From: Microbacterium sp. Yaish 1
GTDB lineage: Bacteria; Actinomycetota; Actinomycetes; Actinomycetales; Microbacteriaceae
NCBI RefSeq assembly: GCF_002245215.1
Contig: NZ_NPMR01000001.1
Coordinates: 186,001 to 250,000 of the forward strand
DNA: 64,000 nt
Direction: 5' to 3'
The first letter of the stretch is position 1, and every line of letters begins with the position of its first letter. Both the position numbers and the translations under genes were made by a program. The notes below the pieces were generated by a model. It did not search any database and was not told the DNA's origin. It saw nothing but the letters and a program-made list of their open reading frames with translations. Of the stretch, positions 17,343-25,518 are shown piece by piece.

Positions 17343-17933
17343 TCAGGGCTGCGGCAACCCCGTGACGAGCGCGATCGCCGTGCCGACAGCGTCCGCCGCG
17401 CCGGCGGCATCCACGCGGGCGAGGGCGAAGGCCGAGACGACCAGCCCGGTGCACGCATCGGCGAGGACGGCGACCTCGGTGCTGTCGAGATCGGGACGGC
17501 GCGCGGCGACGCCCCGGCCGAAGGCCGCGCGCAGCGCGGCGCGGTACCCGGCGATCACCTGCGCGACGGCTTCGTCCCGCCCGATGGGGGCCGCCGCCGT
17601 GTTCACGAGCAGGCACCCACTCGACGCCGGCAGCGAGCTCGGCTGTCGAAGCGCGCCACGCAGTCCATCGAGGTACTCCTCCAGCGCCGCCGGAGTCACG
17701 TCCTCGCCGATCAGCGGCGCCAGCCGCGGTCGGATGATCTCGTCGAGATAGCTCTCGACGGCGGCATCGAAGAGGCCCCGCTTCGAGCCGAACGCGTGGT
17801 AGATGCTCGATCGGTTCAGACCCGTGACGCGCTCGAGCTCGGGCAGCGGCGCGCCCTCGTAGCCCTGCTCCCAGAAGACGCTCCGCGCCGCGCGGACGAC
17901 GTCGTCGCGGTCGTAGCTCTGCGTTCGGCCCAT
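17343..17933 (-). CDS. TetR-family transcriptional regulator
   Basis: The protein has 196 residues. The N-terminal helix-turn-helix spans about residues 10-55 (DDVVRAARSVFWEQGYEGA and LNRSSIYHAFGSKRGLFDAA). The ligand domain follows, with a conserved SSGCLLVNTAAA stretch typical of the AcrR/YcdC-like subgroup that controls small oxidoreductases. It starts 19 bp from a 38-bp palindrome shared with the divergent DUF1304 gene, so autoregulation and control of DUF1304 and the following MDR gene are likely. Confidence 0.9.
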   Translation of the reverse strand: MGRTQSYDRDDVVRAARSVFWEQGYEGAPLPELERVTGLNRSSIYHAFGSKRGLFDAAVESYLDEIIRPRLAPLIGEDVTPAALEEYLDGLRGALRQPSSLPASSGCLLVNTAAAPIGRDEAVAQVIAGYRAALRAAFGRGVAARRPDLDSTEVAVLADACTGLVVSAFALARVDAAGAADAVGTAIALVTGLPQP

Positions 17934-17952
17934 GCGCCGCGCCCCCTTTTGT

Positions 17953-17990
17953 GTATCGTTCAGTTCAGTATATATTGAACCAAGCGATAC
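17953..17990. promoter_or_regulatory. 38-bp imperfect palindrome, TetR operator
   Basis: The ends GTATCG and CGATAC are perfect, as are inner arms GTTCA and TGAAC around an AT-rich centre with TATATA. It lies in the divergent promoter space between the TetR start at 17933 and DUF1304 at 18028. The AT-rich centre probably holds a -10 box. Confidence 0.75.
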
Positions 17991-18027
17991 AGAAACTGCG
18001 GTGTCCACCGCCGGAAGGGAACAGCTC

Positions 18028-18417
18028 ATGATCATCGCCGGTCTTGCGCTCGCGGGCCTCGCAGCGCTCATCCACGTCTTCATCTTCTACCTCGAGTCCA
18101 TCGCCTGGACGAGCGAACGGGCACGCAAGACGTTCGGCACCGGAACGACAGCGCAGGCCGAGGCCCAGAAGGCGCTCGCCTTCAATCAGGGCTTCTACAA
18201 CCTGTTCCTCGCGATCACGGTTTTCATCGGCATCACCTTCGTCGTCGCCGGAAACCTCCCGGTCGGCGCGGCCCTCGTCTTCGCCGGAGCAGGTTCCATG
18301 GTCGCGGCCAGCCTCGTGCTCATCCTCTCCGACTCCTCCAAGTCCGCCGCCGCCCTCAAGCAGGGCGTGGTCCCCGCCCTCGGCGTGCTCGCGCTCGCGC
18401 TCGGCATCGCCCTCTGA
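18028..18417 (+). CDS. DUF1304 four-helix membrane protein
   Basis: The 129-residue protein matches DUF1304, with the conserved start ALIHVFIFYLESIAW and ALAFNQGFYNLFLAI, and four membrane helices. DUF1304 genes are very often next to TetR regulators. The function is unknown; proposed roles involve detoxification or envelope transport. GGAAGGGA lies about 10 bp before the ATG. It is divergent from the TetR gene and 83 bp ahead of an MDR reductase that probably belongs to the same regulon. Confidence 0.9.
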   Translation: MIIAGLALAGLAALIHVFIFYLESIAWTSERARKTFGTGTTAQAEAQKALAFNQGFYNLFLAITVFIGITFVVAGNLPVGAALVFAGAGSMVAASLVLILSDSSKSAAALKQGVVPALGVLALALGIAL

Positions 18418-18500
18418 CCCGCCGTAGCGCGCCACCCCTGTCCGCGACTCCGATCGAGCATCGCGGCATCCGTCACCGACCCCTCACGAAGGAGAAACAC

Positions 18501-19520
18501 ATGACCCACGGAACCAGCACGCAGGTCCGTCTCGCACGCCGCCCCCAGGGCTGGCCGACGCCCGAGGACTTCTCGATCGAGCGCGTCGAGCTGAGCGACC
18601 CCGCTCCCGGCGAGGTCCGCGTGGCGAACGAGTTCGTCTCCGTCGACCCGTACATGCGCGGACGTATGAACGACGTCCGCAGCTACGTCCCCCCGTACGC
18701 CCTCGGCGACGTGATCGCCGGCGGCGCGATCGGCCGCGTCGTGGCGAGCGCGTCGGACGACCTGCCCGTGGGCACCGTCGTGCTGCATCAGCACGGGTGG
18801 TCGGATGTCGTGCAGGCCGACGCCTCGACGTTCCGCGCCGTCCCCGAGGTGCCGGGCCTGCCCCTGTCGGTGCGGCTGCACATCCTCGGGATGACGGGCC
18901 TGACCGCCTACGTCGGACTCACCGCGATCGCGCACATGAAGCCGGGTGACACCGTGTTCGTCTCGGGAGCGGCCGGAGCCGTCGGCACCGCCGTCGGCCA
19001 GATCGCGAAGCTCCTCGGCGCGGGCCGCGTCATCGGCTCGGCGGGCTCCGCCGAGAAGGTCGCGCTGCTCACTGAGAAGTACGGCTACGACGCAGCCTTC
19101 AACTACAAGGACGCCCCCGTCCGCGAGCAGCTCGCCGCGCATGCTCCCGACGGCGTCGACGTGTTCTTCGACAACGTGGGCGGCGACCACCTCGAGGCCG
19201 CGCTCGACGTCATGAACACCGGCGGACGCCTGGCGCTCTGCGGCGCGATCACGGGCTACAACACCACCGAGAAGACCCCTGGGCCCGACAACATGGCCAA
19301 CATGATCACCCGCGGTCTCACCGCGACCGGCTTCACGCTGGCCGCCTACCTCCACCTGGCGCCGGAGTTCACCGAGAAGATGACCGCCTGGTTCGCCGAG
19401 GGCAAGATCGCCTACGACGAGACCATCGTCGACGGCATCGAGAACACCGTCGACGCCTTCCTGGCGATGATGCGCGGCGCCAACACCGGCAAGATGCTCG
19501 TGCGGACCTCCGCGCGGTAA
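18501..19520 (+). CDS. NADP-dependent MDR-family oxidoreductase (CurA/leukotriene B4 dehydrogenase type)
   Basis: Zinc-independent medium-chain reductase of 339 residues. The N-terminal GroES-like part contains VSVDPYMRGRMND, diagnostic of the CurA / prostaglandin reductase group. The Rossmann loop is FVSGAAGAVGTAVGQIAKL, followed by SAEKVALL. The family reduces alpha,beta-unsaturated ketones and aldehydes with NADPH. AAGGAG precedes the ATG. It follows DUF1304 and a TetR operator, suggesting control by a reactive carbonyl or similar signal. Transcription ends at the strong hairpin repeat just downstream. Confidence 0.92.
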   Translation: MTHGTSTQVRLARRPQGWPTPEDFSIERVELSDPAPGEVRVANEFVSVDPYMRGRMNDVRSYVPPYALGDVIAGGAIGRVVASASDDLPVGTVVLHQHGWSDVVQADASTFRAVPEVPGLPLSVRLHILGMTGLTAYVGLTAIAHMKPGDTVFVSGAAGAVGTAVGQIAKLLGAGRVIGSAGSAEKVALLTEKYGYDAAFNYKDAPVREQLAAHAPDGVDVFFDNVGGDHLEAALDVMNTGGRLALCGAITGYNTTEKTPGPDNMANMITRGLTATGFTLAAYLHLAPEFTEKMTAWFAEGKIAYDETIVDGIENTVDAFLAMMRGANTGKMLVRTSAR

Positions 19521-19521
19521 G

Positions 19522-19582
19522 CCCTCGAGCCGACCGAAAAGGCGGTGACGCTTCGCGCGTCACCGCCTTTCGCGTCGGCTCG
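19522..19582. repeat. 61-bp terminator element, copy 1
   Basis: The core is a perfect 13-bp stem (19538-19550 with 19558-19570) carrying A3 and T3 at the ends. It is extended by outer arms around GAGCCGAC and GTCGGCTC. It is 58/61 identical to the copy at 25451-25511 in the same orientation. It can terminate the MDR gene and the convergent HAD/PTS operon. Confidence 0.9.
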
Positions 19583-19598
19583 ACGACGGACGAAGCCG

Positions 19599-20231
19599 TC
19601 ACCCCCGCAGGTGCAAGCTGCCGTCTCGCCACTCGGCGGAGCGGAGGTCGTCGATCCGGGCGTCGACGACGGCGGTACCGAGATGGTCCCCCACGCCGAC
19701 GACCCATCCCGCTCCGGCGGCGCGAGCCGAACGCACGCCGGCCTCGGCATCCTCGAACACGACGCATCTCGCAATGTCGACGCCGAGCAGCGCGGCGCCG
19801 GCGAGGTAGGGCCCCGGGTCGGGCTTACCGCGACCGACGTCCTCCGCCGCAACGAGCGCGGACGGGACGGGATGCCCTGCGGCCGCGAGTCGCCGGCGCG
19901 CCAGCTCGCGCGTGGCCGAGGTCACCACGGCCCACATCCCCGACGGGATGCGCGAGGTCAGGGCGACCGAGCCGGGGATCGGCTCCGTCAGCGCGGCGGA
20001 TACGACCTCCGCCTCATCGAGAGCGGCGACGGCTTCGTCGCGCAGCCCTGCCGCCACGAGCGTCGCGACGGTGTCGGCGGCGCGCACCCCGTGCTCGATC
20101 TGCGTGCGGAAGTCGAACCCCGGGGCGTACCGCGTCGCCCAGGCGTCCCAGGCGGTGGCGGCGGCCTCGAGCGAGTCGACGAGCACGCCGTCGCAGTCGA
20201 ACAGCACGGCACTCGGGGTGATGGCGGTCAC
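19599..20231 (-). CDS. HAD-superfamily sugar-phosphate phosphatase
   Basis: The protein has 210 residues from a GTG with GGAG six bases upstream. Motif I, FDCDGVLVDS, supplies the nucleophile Asp12 and acid Asp14. Motif II is VVTSATRELARRRL, the Lys of motif III is in VGRGKPDPGPYL, and motif IV is FEDAEAG. It belongs to the HAD-IA group with glycerol-phosphate and deoxysugar-phosphate phosphatases. As the last gene of the PTS operon it probably dephosphorylates a sugar phosphate that would otherwise build up. The substrate is not known. Confidence 0.88.
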   Translation of the reverse strand: MTAITPSAVLFDCDGVLVDSLEAAATAWDAWATRYAPGFDFRTQIEHGVRAADTVATLVAAGLRDEAVAALDEAEVVSAALTEPIPGSVALTSRIPSGMWAVVTSATRELARRRLAAAGHPVPSALVAAEDVGRGKPDPGPYLAGAALLGVDIARCVVFEDAEAGVRSARAAGAGWVVGVGDHLGTAVVDARIDDLRSAEWRDGSLHLRG

Positions 20232-20250
20232 AGGAGGCTCCAGGGAGGAG

Positions 20251-20280
20251 GATGCCGCCGGGGCGGACCCCGGCGGCATC
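20251..20280 (-). terminator. Hairpin between PTS EIIC and the HAD gene
   Basis: A perfect 13-bp stem (20251-20263 with 20268-20280) closes a 4-nt loop 9 bp after the EIIC stop. No T-run follows, so it may be a partial terminator or an mRNA-stabilising 3' hairpin that sets the HAD gene's level. Confidence 0.6.
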
Positions 20281-20288
20281 GGTTCGGT

Positions 20289-21701
20289 TCAGCGGGACGT
20301 GGCTGCGGGGGCCGGAGTCGCGTCGGCCTCGGCTTCCGCCACCTTGCGCCGGTCGCGACCGCGCAGGGCGAAGGTCGTGCCGTAGAGCGCGACGAGGGCG
20401 ACGGCGAGCGCGACGATGACGGCGATCTGGCCGCCGGCACCGGAGACGCCGCCGAGGATCAGGCCGAAGACGCCGTAGTCCGAGTCGGAGAAGGTCGAGT
20501 TCGAGAACCCGATGTCGCCGAGGACCGGCAGCAGGAACAGCGGCAGGAAGGTGATCGCCACACCGTTGGCGAAGGCTCCGAGGACGGCGCCCCGGCGACC
20601 GCCGACGGCGTTGCCGATCACGCCCGAGGCGGCACCCGTCATGAAGTGCGCCACGACGCCGGGGATGATGATCGCTGTGCCGAGCGCTGCCATCCCGAGC
20701 ATGCCGACGATGCCGCCGACGAAGCTCGCGAGGAACCCGATGAGCACCGCGTTCGGGGCGAAGGGGAAGACGATCGGCACGTCGAGCGCGGGCTTGGCGT
20801 TCTTCACGAGCTTCTCGGAGATGCCCTTGAAGGCTGGCACGATCTCGGCGAGCACGACGCGCACGCCGGCGAGGATGATGAAGACGCCGGCCGAGAACGT
20901 CGCGGCCTGCAGAGCAAGGAAGACGATGAAGTTCTGTCCGTTCGACAGCTCCCCCTCGATGTATGCGGCTCCCGCGAACAGCCCGACGACGATGTAGATC
21001 ACGGCCATCGAGAGCGCGACGATCACGGTCGTGTCGCGGAGGAAGCCGAGCCCGCTGGGGAATGAGATCTCCTCGGTCGACCTCGAACCGCCCTTGCCCC
21101 GAGTGATGAGGGCGACGAGACCGCTGAGGGCGACGCCGGCGCCGCCGGTGTGCCCGAGGGCGACGTCGTCGCCGCCGGTCACGCGGCGCATGAAGGGCTG
21201 GACGAGAGCGGGCGAGACCACCATGTAGATGCCCTGCGCGATCGAGCCCCAGAGCACGACGGCCCACGGCTCGAAGCCGGCGACACCGAGGATGACGGCG
21301 AACATGGCCGCGATGTAGAACGCGACGTGACCCGACAGGTAGATGTACTTGAAGCGCGTGGTCGCCGCCAGCACGATGTTGACGATCATGCCGAAGAAGA
21401 AGATGAGCGCGGCGGCGGAGCCGTAGTCGAGGAGCACCTGCGCGACGATCGCCTCGTTGTTGGGGACGACGCCCTGCACGTTGAACGCGTGCTGGAACAT
21501 CGCGCCGAACGGATCGAGCGAGCCGACCACGACGCCGGCACCGGCGGCCAGCACGAGGAAGCCGACCAGGGTGCGGATCGTGCCCTTGAGGACGTCGCTG
21601 AACGACTTCCCCTGCACGGCGAGACCGATCAGGGCGATGAGCGCGACGATGACCGCCGGCTGGGTGAAGATGTCGAGCAGGACATCGATGACAGCATCCA
21701 T
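20289..21701 (-). CDS. ulaA: PTS ascorbate-type EIIC permease (UlaA-like)
   Basis: Integral membrane EIIC of 470 residues, the usual UlaA length, with about 11 membrane segments. Family stretches include YGSAAALIFFFGMIVNIVLA, the substrate-pocket motif TTRFKYIYLSGHVAFYIAAM and HTGGAGVALSG. It takes up the sugar while EIIB phosphorylates it. UlaA in E. coli carries L-ascorbate. In Actinobacteria the same family probably carries other C5/C6 acids or polyols, so substrate is open. AAGGAG lies 8 bp before the ATG. The pathway enzymes UlaG and UlaD-F are absent and a transketolase is divergent instead. Confidence 0.92.
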   Translation of the reverse strand: MDAVIDVLLDIFTQPAVIVALIALIGLAVQGKSFSDVLKGTIRTLVGFLVLAAGAGVVVGSLDPFGAMFQHAFNVQGVVPNNEAIVAQVLLDYGSAAALIFFFGMIVNIVLAATTRFKYIYLSGHVAFYIAAMFAVILGVAGFEPWAVVLWGSIAQGIYMVVSPALVQPFMRRVTGGDDVALGHTGGAGVALSGLVALITRGKGGSRSTEEISFPSGLGFLRDTTVIVALSMAVIYIVVGLFAGAAYIEGELSNGQNFIVFLALQAATFSAGVFIILAGVRVVLAEIVPAFKGISEKLVKNAKPALDVPIVFPFAPNAVLIGFLASFVGGIVGMLGMAALGTAIIIPGVVAHFMTGAASGVIGNAVGGRRGAVLGAFANGVAITFLPLFLLPVLGDIGFSNSTFSDSDYGVFGLILGGVSGAGGQIAVIVALAVALVALYGTTFALRGRDRRKVAEAEADATPAPAATSR

Positions 21702-21751
21702 CGCGGATGCTCCTTTCGTCGGTGAAAGCGTCGGGTGGAGGGACGGTCGGG

Positions 21752-22033
21752 TCAGGAGTGCCGCTTGACGGCCTCGTCGACCTTCGTCCGGAGCTCCGCG
21801 AGGTCGATGATGCTGTCGAGAGCGACGACGTCGTCGCCGAGGCCGCTCGCCGCTTCCGCGATGTCGCGGCCGACGAAGATGGTGTCGGCGTCGCCCCGAG
21901 CGACCGAGCCGAGATCGGCGTGATCGACGGTGATGCCGGAGACCCCCAGCTCCTTCAGCACCTTCTCGATGTTCATGTGCACCATGAAGCTGCTGCCGAG
22001 GCCGGAGCTGCAGACGGCGAGGAACTTGGTCAT
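21752..22033 (-). CDS. ulaB: PTS ascorbate-type EIIB
   Basis: EIIB of 93 residues with the phospho-acceptor Cys8 in AVCSSGLGSSFMVHMNIEK, the standard P-loop-like site of this class. It passes phosphate from EIIA to the incoming sugar at EIIC. The start overlaps the EIIA stop by 4 bp. Confidence 0.93.
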   Translation of the reverse strand: MTKFLAVCSSGLGSSFMVHMNIEKVLKELGVSGITVDHADLGSVARGDADTIFVGRDIAEAASGLGDDVVALDSIIDLAELRTKVDEAVKRHS

Positions 22034-22482
22034 TGGGTGACTCCTGTCATGAGGGCCGCGCGGACGTCGGCGGTGGTTCGGGCGGAAAGCAGAACCGCAC
22101 GGGCGCGGTCGTCGCTGAGCAGTCGGGCGAGCTCCGACATCGTCGAGAGATGCGACTCGGTGTCGGTCGCCGCCAGGCAGAAGAAGAGGGTGATGGGGTG
22201 GGCTTCTTCATCGTTGAGCAGAACGGCGGGGTCGACCCAGAGCGCGGAGAGTCCCGTGCGCACGACACCCTTCTCGGGGCGGGCGTGGGCCAGCGCGATG
22301 CCGAACCCGAGATCGATGTAAGTGCCGCCGGCGGCGATCGACTCGATCATCGCGTCGATGTACGACCGCGTGATGGAGCCGTCATCGAGAAGCGGTCGGC
22401 TGACCGTCTCGATGGCCGCGCGCCATCCGTCGAGTTCGGTCGTGAACTGGATGCGGTCGTCGCTGAGCTGTTCGATGAGCAT
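22030..22482 (-). CDS. ulaC: PTS EIIA (mannitol/fructose/ascorbate type)
   Basis: EIIA of 150 residues. The active His is His66 in GIALAHARPEKGVVRTGL, the usual HxRP context. It receives phosphate from HPr and hands it to EIIB. It lies 14 bp after the GntR gene and is coupled to EIIB. The PTS general components EI and HPr are not in the window. Confidence 0.93.
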   Translation of the reverse strand: MLIEQLSDDRIQFTTELDGWRAAIETVSRPLLDDGSITRSYIDAMIESIAAGGTYIDLGFGIALAHARPEKGVVRTGLSALWVDPAVLLNDEEAHPITLFFCLAATDTESHLSTMSELARLLSDDRARAVLLSARTTADVRAALMTGVTQ

Positions 22483-22496
22483 GGGGATCCTTCCGG

Positions 22497-23243
22497 TCAG
22501 ACGCCGGGCCGAGGGCCGTGGAGCGTGAGGGAGATCTCGCTGTTCTCCGGAGCGTGGCGCGCCGTGCCGAAGGCGACCGGCGTGCCGTCGGCGTCGAACA
22601 CGAGGGAATCGATGGTGAGCAACCGCAGGCCGGCGCTCACGCCGAGGTTCAACGCCACGTCCGGCGCTGCCTCGTCGACGCGCACCGTCATGTCGTTGCG
22701 GACGAGGCTGACTCCGTACTGCTCCTGCAGGAAGGCGTACAGCGACTGGTCCGAGAAGTCACCGGTGTACACCCCGGGGTACCGGGCGTGCGGAACCCAC
22801 GTGAACACGTGCTGGTGGAGCTGGCCGTTCACGTAGCGCAGACGGACGAGCTCGACCACGCCCTCCCCCTCCTCGAGTTCGAGGAGGCGTGCCACCTGCG
22901 CACCGGCGGGCACGAGCTCCTGACGGAGCACGCGGGTCGTGACGACGTTGCCCGCGCTCGTCTGCTGACGGTGGAACCCGGTGACGACGTCGGCGAAGTG
23001 CTCCGGGTAGTGATCGCCCGCAACCGGCTCGGTGACGAATGTGCCGCGGCCGTGCTCGCGAGCGAGCCATCCGTCCTGCACGAGCCCGTCGACGGCCTTG
23101 CGCAGGGTGATGCGGCTCACCGAGAACTCCTCGCACAGCTCGGGCTCGGACGGCAGGCGGTCGCCGACGGCCATCTCGCGGATGCGTCGCAGGAGTTCGT
23201 CGTGGACGGTCCGGTACTTCGCGGTTCCGGCTGCTGTCACCAT
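22497..23243 (-). CDS. GntR-family (HutC/UTRA) regulator of the PTS-transketolase module
   Basis: The N-terminal winged helix (about residues 8-75) shows KYRTVHDELLRRIREMAVGD then LCEEFSVSRITLRKAVDGL and the HGRGTFV wing. The UTRA ligand domain follows (about 95-240), with VVELVRLRYVNGQL and RLLTIDSLVFDADGTPVAFG. UTRA domains bind sugar phosphates or similar small effectors. It starts the PTS operon and is divergent from the transketolase. Three GTCAT/ATGAC dyads lie between them, so it most likely controls both directions. Confidence 0.92.
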   Translation of the reverse strand: MVTAAGTAKYRTVHDELLRRIREMAVGDRLPSEPELCEEFSVSRITLRKAVDGLVQDGWLAREHGRGTFVTEPVAGDHYPEHFADVVTGFHRQQTSAGNVVTTRVLRQELVPAGAQVARLLELEEGEGVVELVRLRYVNGQLHQHVFTWVPHARYPGVYTGDFSDQSLYAFLQEQYGVSLVRNDMTVRVDEAAPDVALNLGVSAGLRLLTIDSLVFDADGTPVAFGTARHAPENSEISLTLHGPRPGV

Positions 23244-23266
23244 CGGTCGCCTCCTTGCTGACTCGC

Positions 23267-23285
23267 GTCATCATGACGTCATGAC
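23267..23285. promoter_or_regulatory. GntR-type operator pair near the regulator start
   Basis: GTCATCATGAC (23267-23277) is a perfect 11-bp palindrome and is followed at once by GTCATGAC (23278-23285). They lie 24-42 bp upstream of the GntR start codon. Confidence 0.7.
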
Positions 23286-23340
23286 TAGTCCGAGGTCGAT
23301 CATGCCCCAAACCGACCTTTCGTGCAAGATTGTGCGCCAG

Positions 23341-23364
23341 AGTCATTATGACATCATGATGACT
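23341..23364. promoter_or_regulatory. GntR-type operator overlapping the transketolase start
   Basis: GTCATTATGAC (23342-23352) matches the upstream palindrome with one centre change, and CATCATGATG (23352-23361) is a second dyad. Together they form a 24-bp imperfect palindrome covering the first transketolase ATG codons. Binding here would block initiation. Confidence 0.7.
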
Positions 23365-25440
23365 ATGGAAAACTTGATCTCGGCTTCCGCCGCACCGGCC
23401 ACCATCCCGGATACCCCCGAAGCCACCGAGCACGACGTCGTCGTCGCCGCCCGCTTGCTCGCTGCGGATGCCGTGGAGGCCGCTCGCTCCGGACACCCGG
23501 GCACCGCGATCGCCCTCGCGCCGATCGCGACCGCGCTCTTCCAACGGCACATCGAGCACGACCCCGCCGACCCGGAGTGGCAGGGTCGTGACCGCTTCGT
23601 GCTGTCGTGCGGGCACGCGAGCATCCTGCTGTACACGCAGCTCTTCCTCACCGGGTACGACGTCACGATCGACGACCTCCGCGCCTTCCGCACGCTCGGC
23701 TCGCGCACTCCCGGCCACCCCGAACTCGGACACACCGCCGGGGTCGAGACGACCACCGGGCCGCTCGGACAGGGCCTCGCCACCGCCGTCGGCATGGCCA
23801 TGGGCATGCTGCACGAGCGGGCGACCTTCGACCCCGACGCCCCGCGGGGCGCATCGCCCTTCGACCGGCACGTGTGGGTCCTCGCCTCCGATGGCGACCT
23901 GCAGGAGGGCATCTCGTACGAAGCCGGGGCCCTCGCGGGCCGTCATGGACTCGACAACATCACCGTCGTGTACGACGACAACGACATCCAGATCGAGGGC
24001 GACACGCGTCTGACGTCGTCGGAGGACGTGGGCGCCCGCTTCCGCGCCCAGGGGTGGCACGTCGAACGGATCGAGCTGGCCGCAAGCGGCGACGTCGACG
24101 TCGACGAGCTCGACCGCGTCCTGGGCGCACCGAACCCCATCGGCAAGCCGCGCCTGGTCATCCTGAAGTCGCAGATCGCGTACCCCTCGCCCGGAGCCCT
24201 CAACACCGCGGCATCCCACGGCGCCCCGCTGGGGGCCGCCGAGATCGGACTGCTGCGCGAGGCGCTCGGCACGCAGGCTGCGCCCTTCGACCTGAGCGAG
24301 GCGGTCCTGCGCCGTTCGCGCGTCGCGCGAGCGCGCGGTGCGCGTCTGCACGCGGAATGGGACGAGGCGTTCTCACGGTGGCAGGCATCGGATGCCGGTC
24401 GAGCCGACGCGCACGCCGCGTTCCGGGCACGCCGTCTACCCGACGACCTCGGCGCGCGGCTCCCCCGCTTCGACCCCGGCACGGAGATGTCGACGCGCGA
24501 CGCCTCGGGCGCCGCCATCCAGGCACTCGCGCAGGCGCTGCCCGCGATGTGGGGCGGATCGGCCGATCTCGCCGAGCCCAACCGCACCGAGATCCACGCG
24601 GGCGGATCGTTCCTGCCCGAGGAGACGGGCCTGGGAACGCGAGCGGGCCGGAACATCCACTGGGGCGTCCGCGAGCACGCGATGGGTGCCGCGATGAACG
24701 GCATCTCCCTCGCCGGCGGTTGGCGCGTCTTCGCCGGCACGTTCCTGGTGTTCAGCGACTATCAGCGCCCCGCGATCCGCCTGTCGGCGCTCATGGGACT
24801 TCCGGTGACCTACCTGTGGTCGCACGATTCGGTCGCGCTGGGTCAGGACGGTCCCACCCATCAGCCGATCGAGCACCTGGCGAGCCTGCGCGCGATGCCC
24901 GGTTTCACCGTCGTCCGCCCAGCCGACGCGAACGAGACCGTGGCGGCATGGCACGCGATCGTCGAGGCGGACTCTCCCGCCGGGCTCGTGCTGGGCCGGC
25001 AGGGCGTGCCGGTGCTCGACATCCCCATCGATGACGTACGCGCCGGGGTCCGCCGCGGCGGCTACGTCGTGCGCGACGTCGCCGCTCCGGACGCCGTCAT
25101 CATCGCGACCGGGAGCGAGGTCGGCCTCGCACTGTCGGCCGCCGAGGCGGCCGCCGTATCCGGCCTCCAGGTCCGGGTCGTGTCGATGCCGAGCCGTGAG
25201 TGGTTCCTGGCACAGGACGCCGCGTACCGCGACGCAGTCCTGCCGCCGTCGCTCCACGCGCGAGTCGCGGTCGAGGCGGCGTCGCCGTTCGGCTGGCACG
25301 AGATCGTGGGCTCATCGGGCGCCGTGGTCGGCATCGACGAGTTCGGGCTCTCCGCTCCGGCGGCAGATGCTCTGCGCGAGCGCGGCATGACGCAGGAGCG
25401 GGTTCTCGACGCCCTCCGCTCCGTCACCGCCCGGAGCTGA
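23356..25440 (+). CDS. tkt: Transketolase
   Basis: Full-length thiamine-diphosphate transketolase, about 694 residues. It shows the N-terminal GHPGTAIALAPIATALF, the TPP/metal motif SDGDLQEGISYEAGALAG with the downstream NDIQIEGDT, the catalytic Glu region GVREHAMGAAMNGISLAGG and SHDSVALGQDGPTHQPIEHL. It moves two-carbon units between sugar phosphates. Three in-frame ATGs (23356, 23359, 23365) follow the operator, with no Shine-Dalgarno, so the exact start is uncertain. Its position opposite a PTS operon suggests it is a dedicated pathway enzyme and not the housekeeping tkt, which would normally sit with tal/zwf. Confidence 0.93.
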   Translation: MMTMENLISASAAPATIPDTPEATEHDVVVAARLLAADAVEAARSGHPGTAIALAPIATALFQRHIEHDPADPEWQGRDRFVLSCGHASILLYTQLFLTGYDVTIDDLRAFRTLGSRTPGHPELGHTAGVETTTGPLGQGLATAVGMAMGMLHERATFDPDAPRGASPFDRHVWVLASDGDLQEGISYEAGALAGRHGLDNITVVYDDNDIQIEGDTRLTSSEDVGARFRAQGWHVERIELAASGDVDVDELDRVLGAPNPIGKPRLVILKSQIAYPSPGALNTAASHGAPLGAAEIGLLREALGTQAAPFDLSEAVLRRSRVARARGARLHAEWDEAFSRWQASDAGRADAHAAFRARRLPDDLGARLPRFDPGTEMSTRDASGAAIQALAQALPAMWGGSADLAEPNRTEIHAGGSFLPEETGLGTRAGRNIHWGVREHAMGAAMNGISLAGGWRVFAGTFLVFSDYQRPAIRLSALMGLPVTYLWSHDSVALGQDGPTHQPIEHLASLRAMPGFTVVRPADANETVAAWHAIVEADSPAGLVLGRQGVPVLDIPIDDVRAGVRRGGYVVRDVAAPDAVIIATGSEVGLALSAAEAAAVSGLQVRVVSMPSREWFLAQDAAYRDAVLPPSLHARVAVEAASPFGWHEIVGSSGAVVGIDEFGLSAPAADALRERGMTQERVLDALRSVTARS

Positions 25441-25450
25441 TCGACCTCAT

Positions 25451-25511
25451 CCCTCGACCCGACCGAGAAGGCGGTGACGCTTCGTGCGTCACCGCCTTTC
25501 GCGTCGGCTCG
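25451..25511. repeat. 61-bp terminator element, copy 2
   Basis: Direct copy of the element at 19522-19582, differing at three positions. The loop differs by one base and the stem core is intact. It separates transketolase from the convergent MFS exporter gene and can terminate both. Confidence 0.9.
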
Positions 25512-25518
25512 CCGACCG

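Noticed and set aside
20289..22482. A true L-ascorbate utilisation locus
   Set aside because: The transporter class matches, but lactonase, decarboxylase and epimerase genes are missing, so I kept the substrate open.
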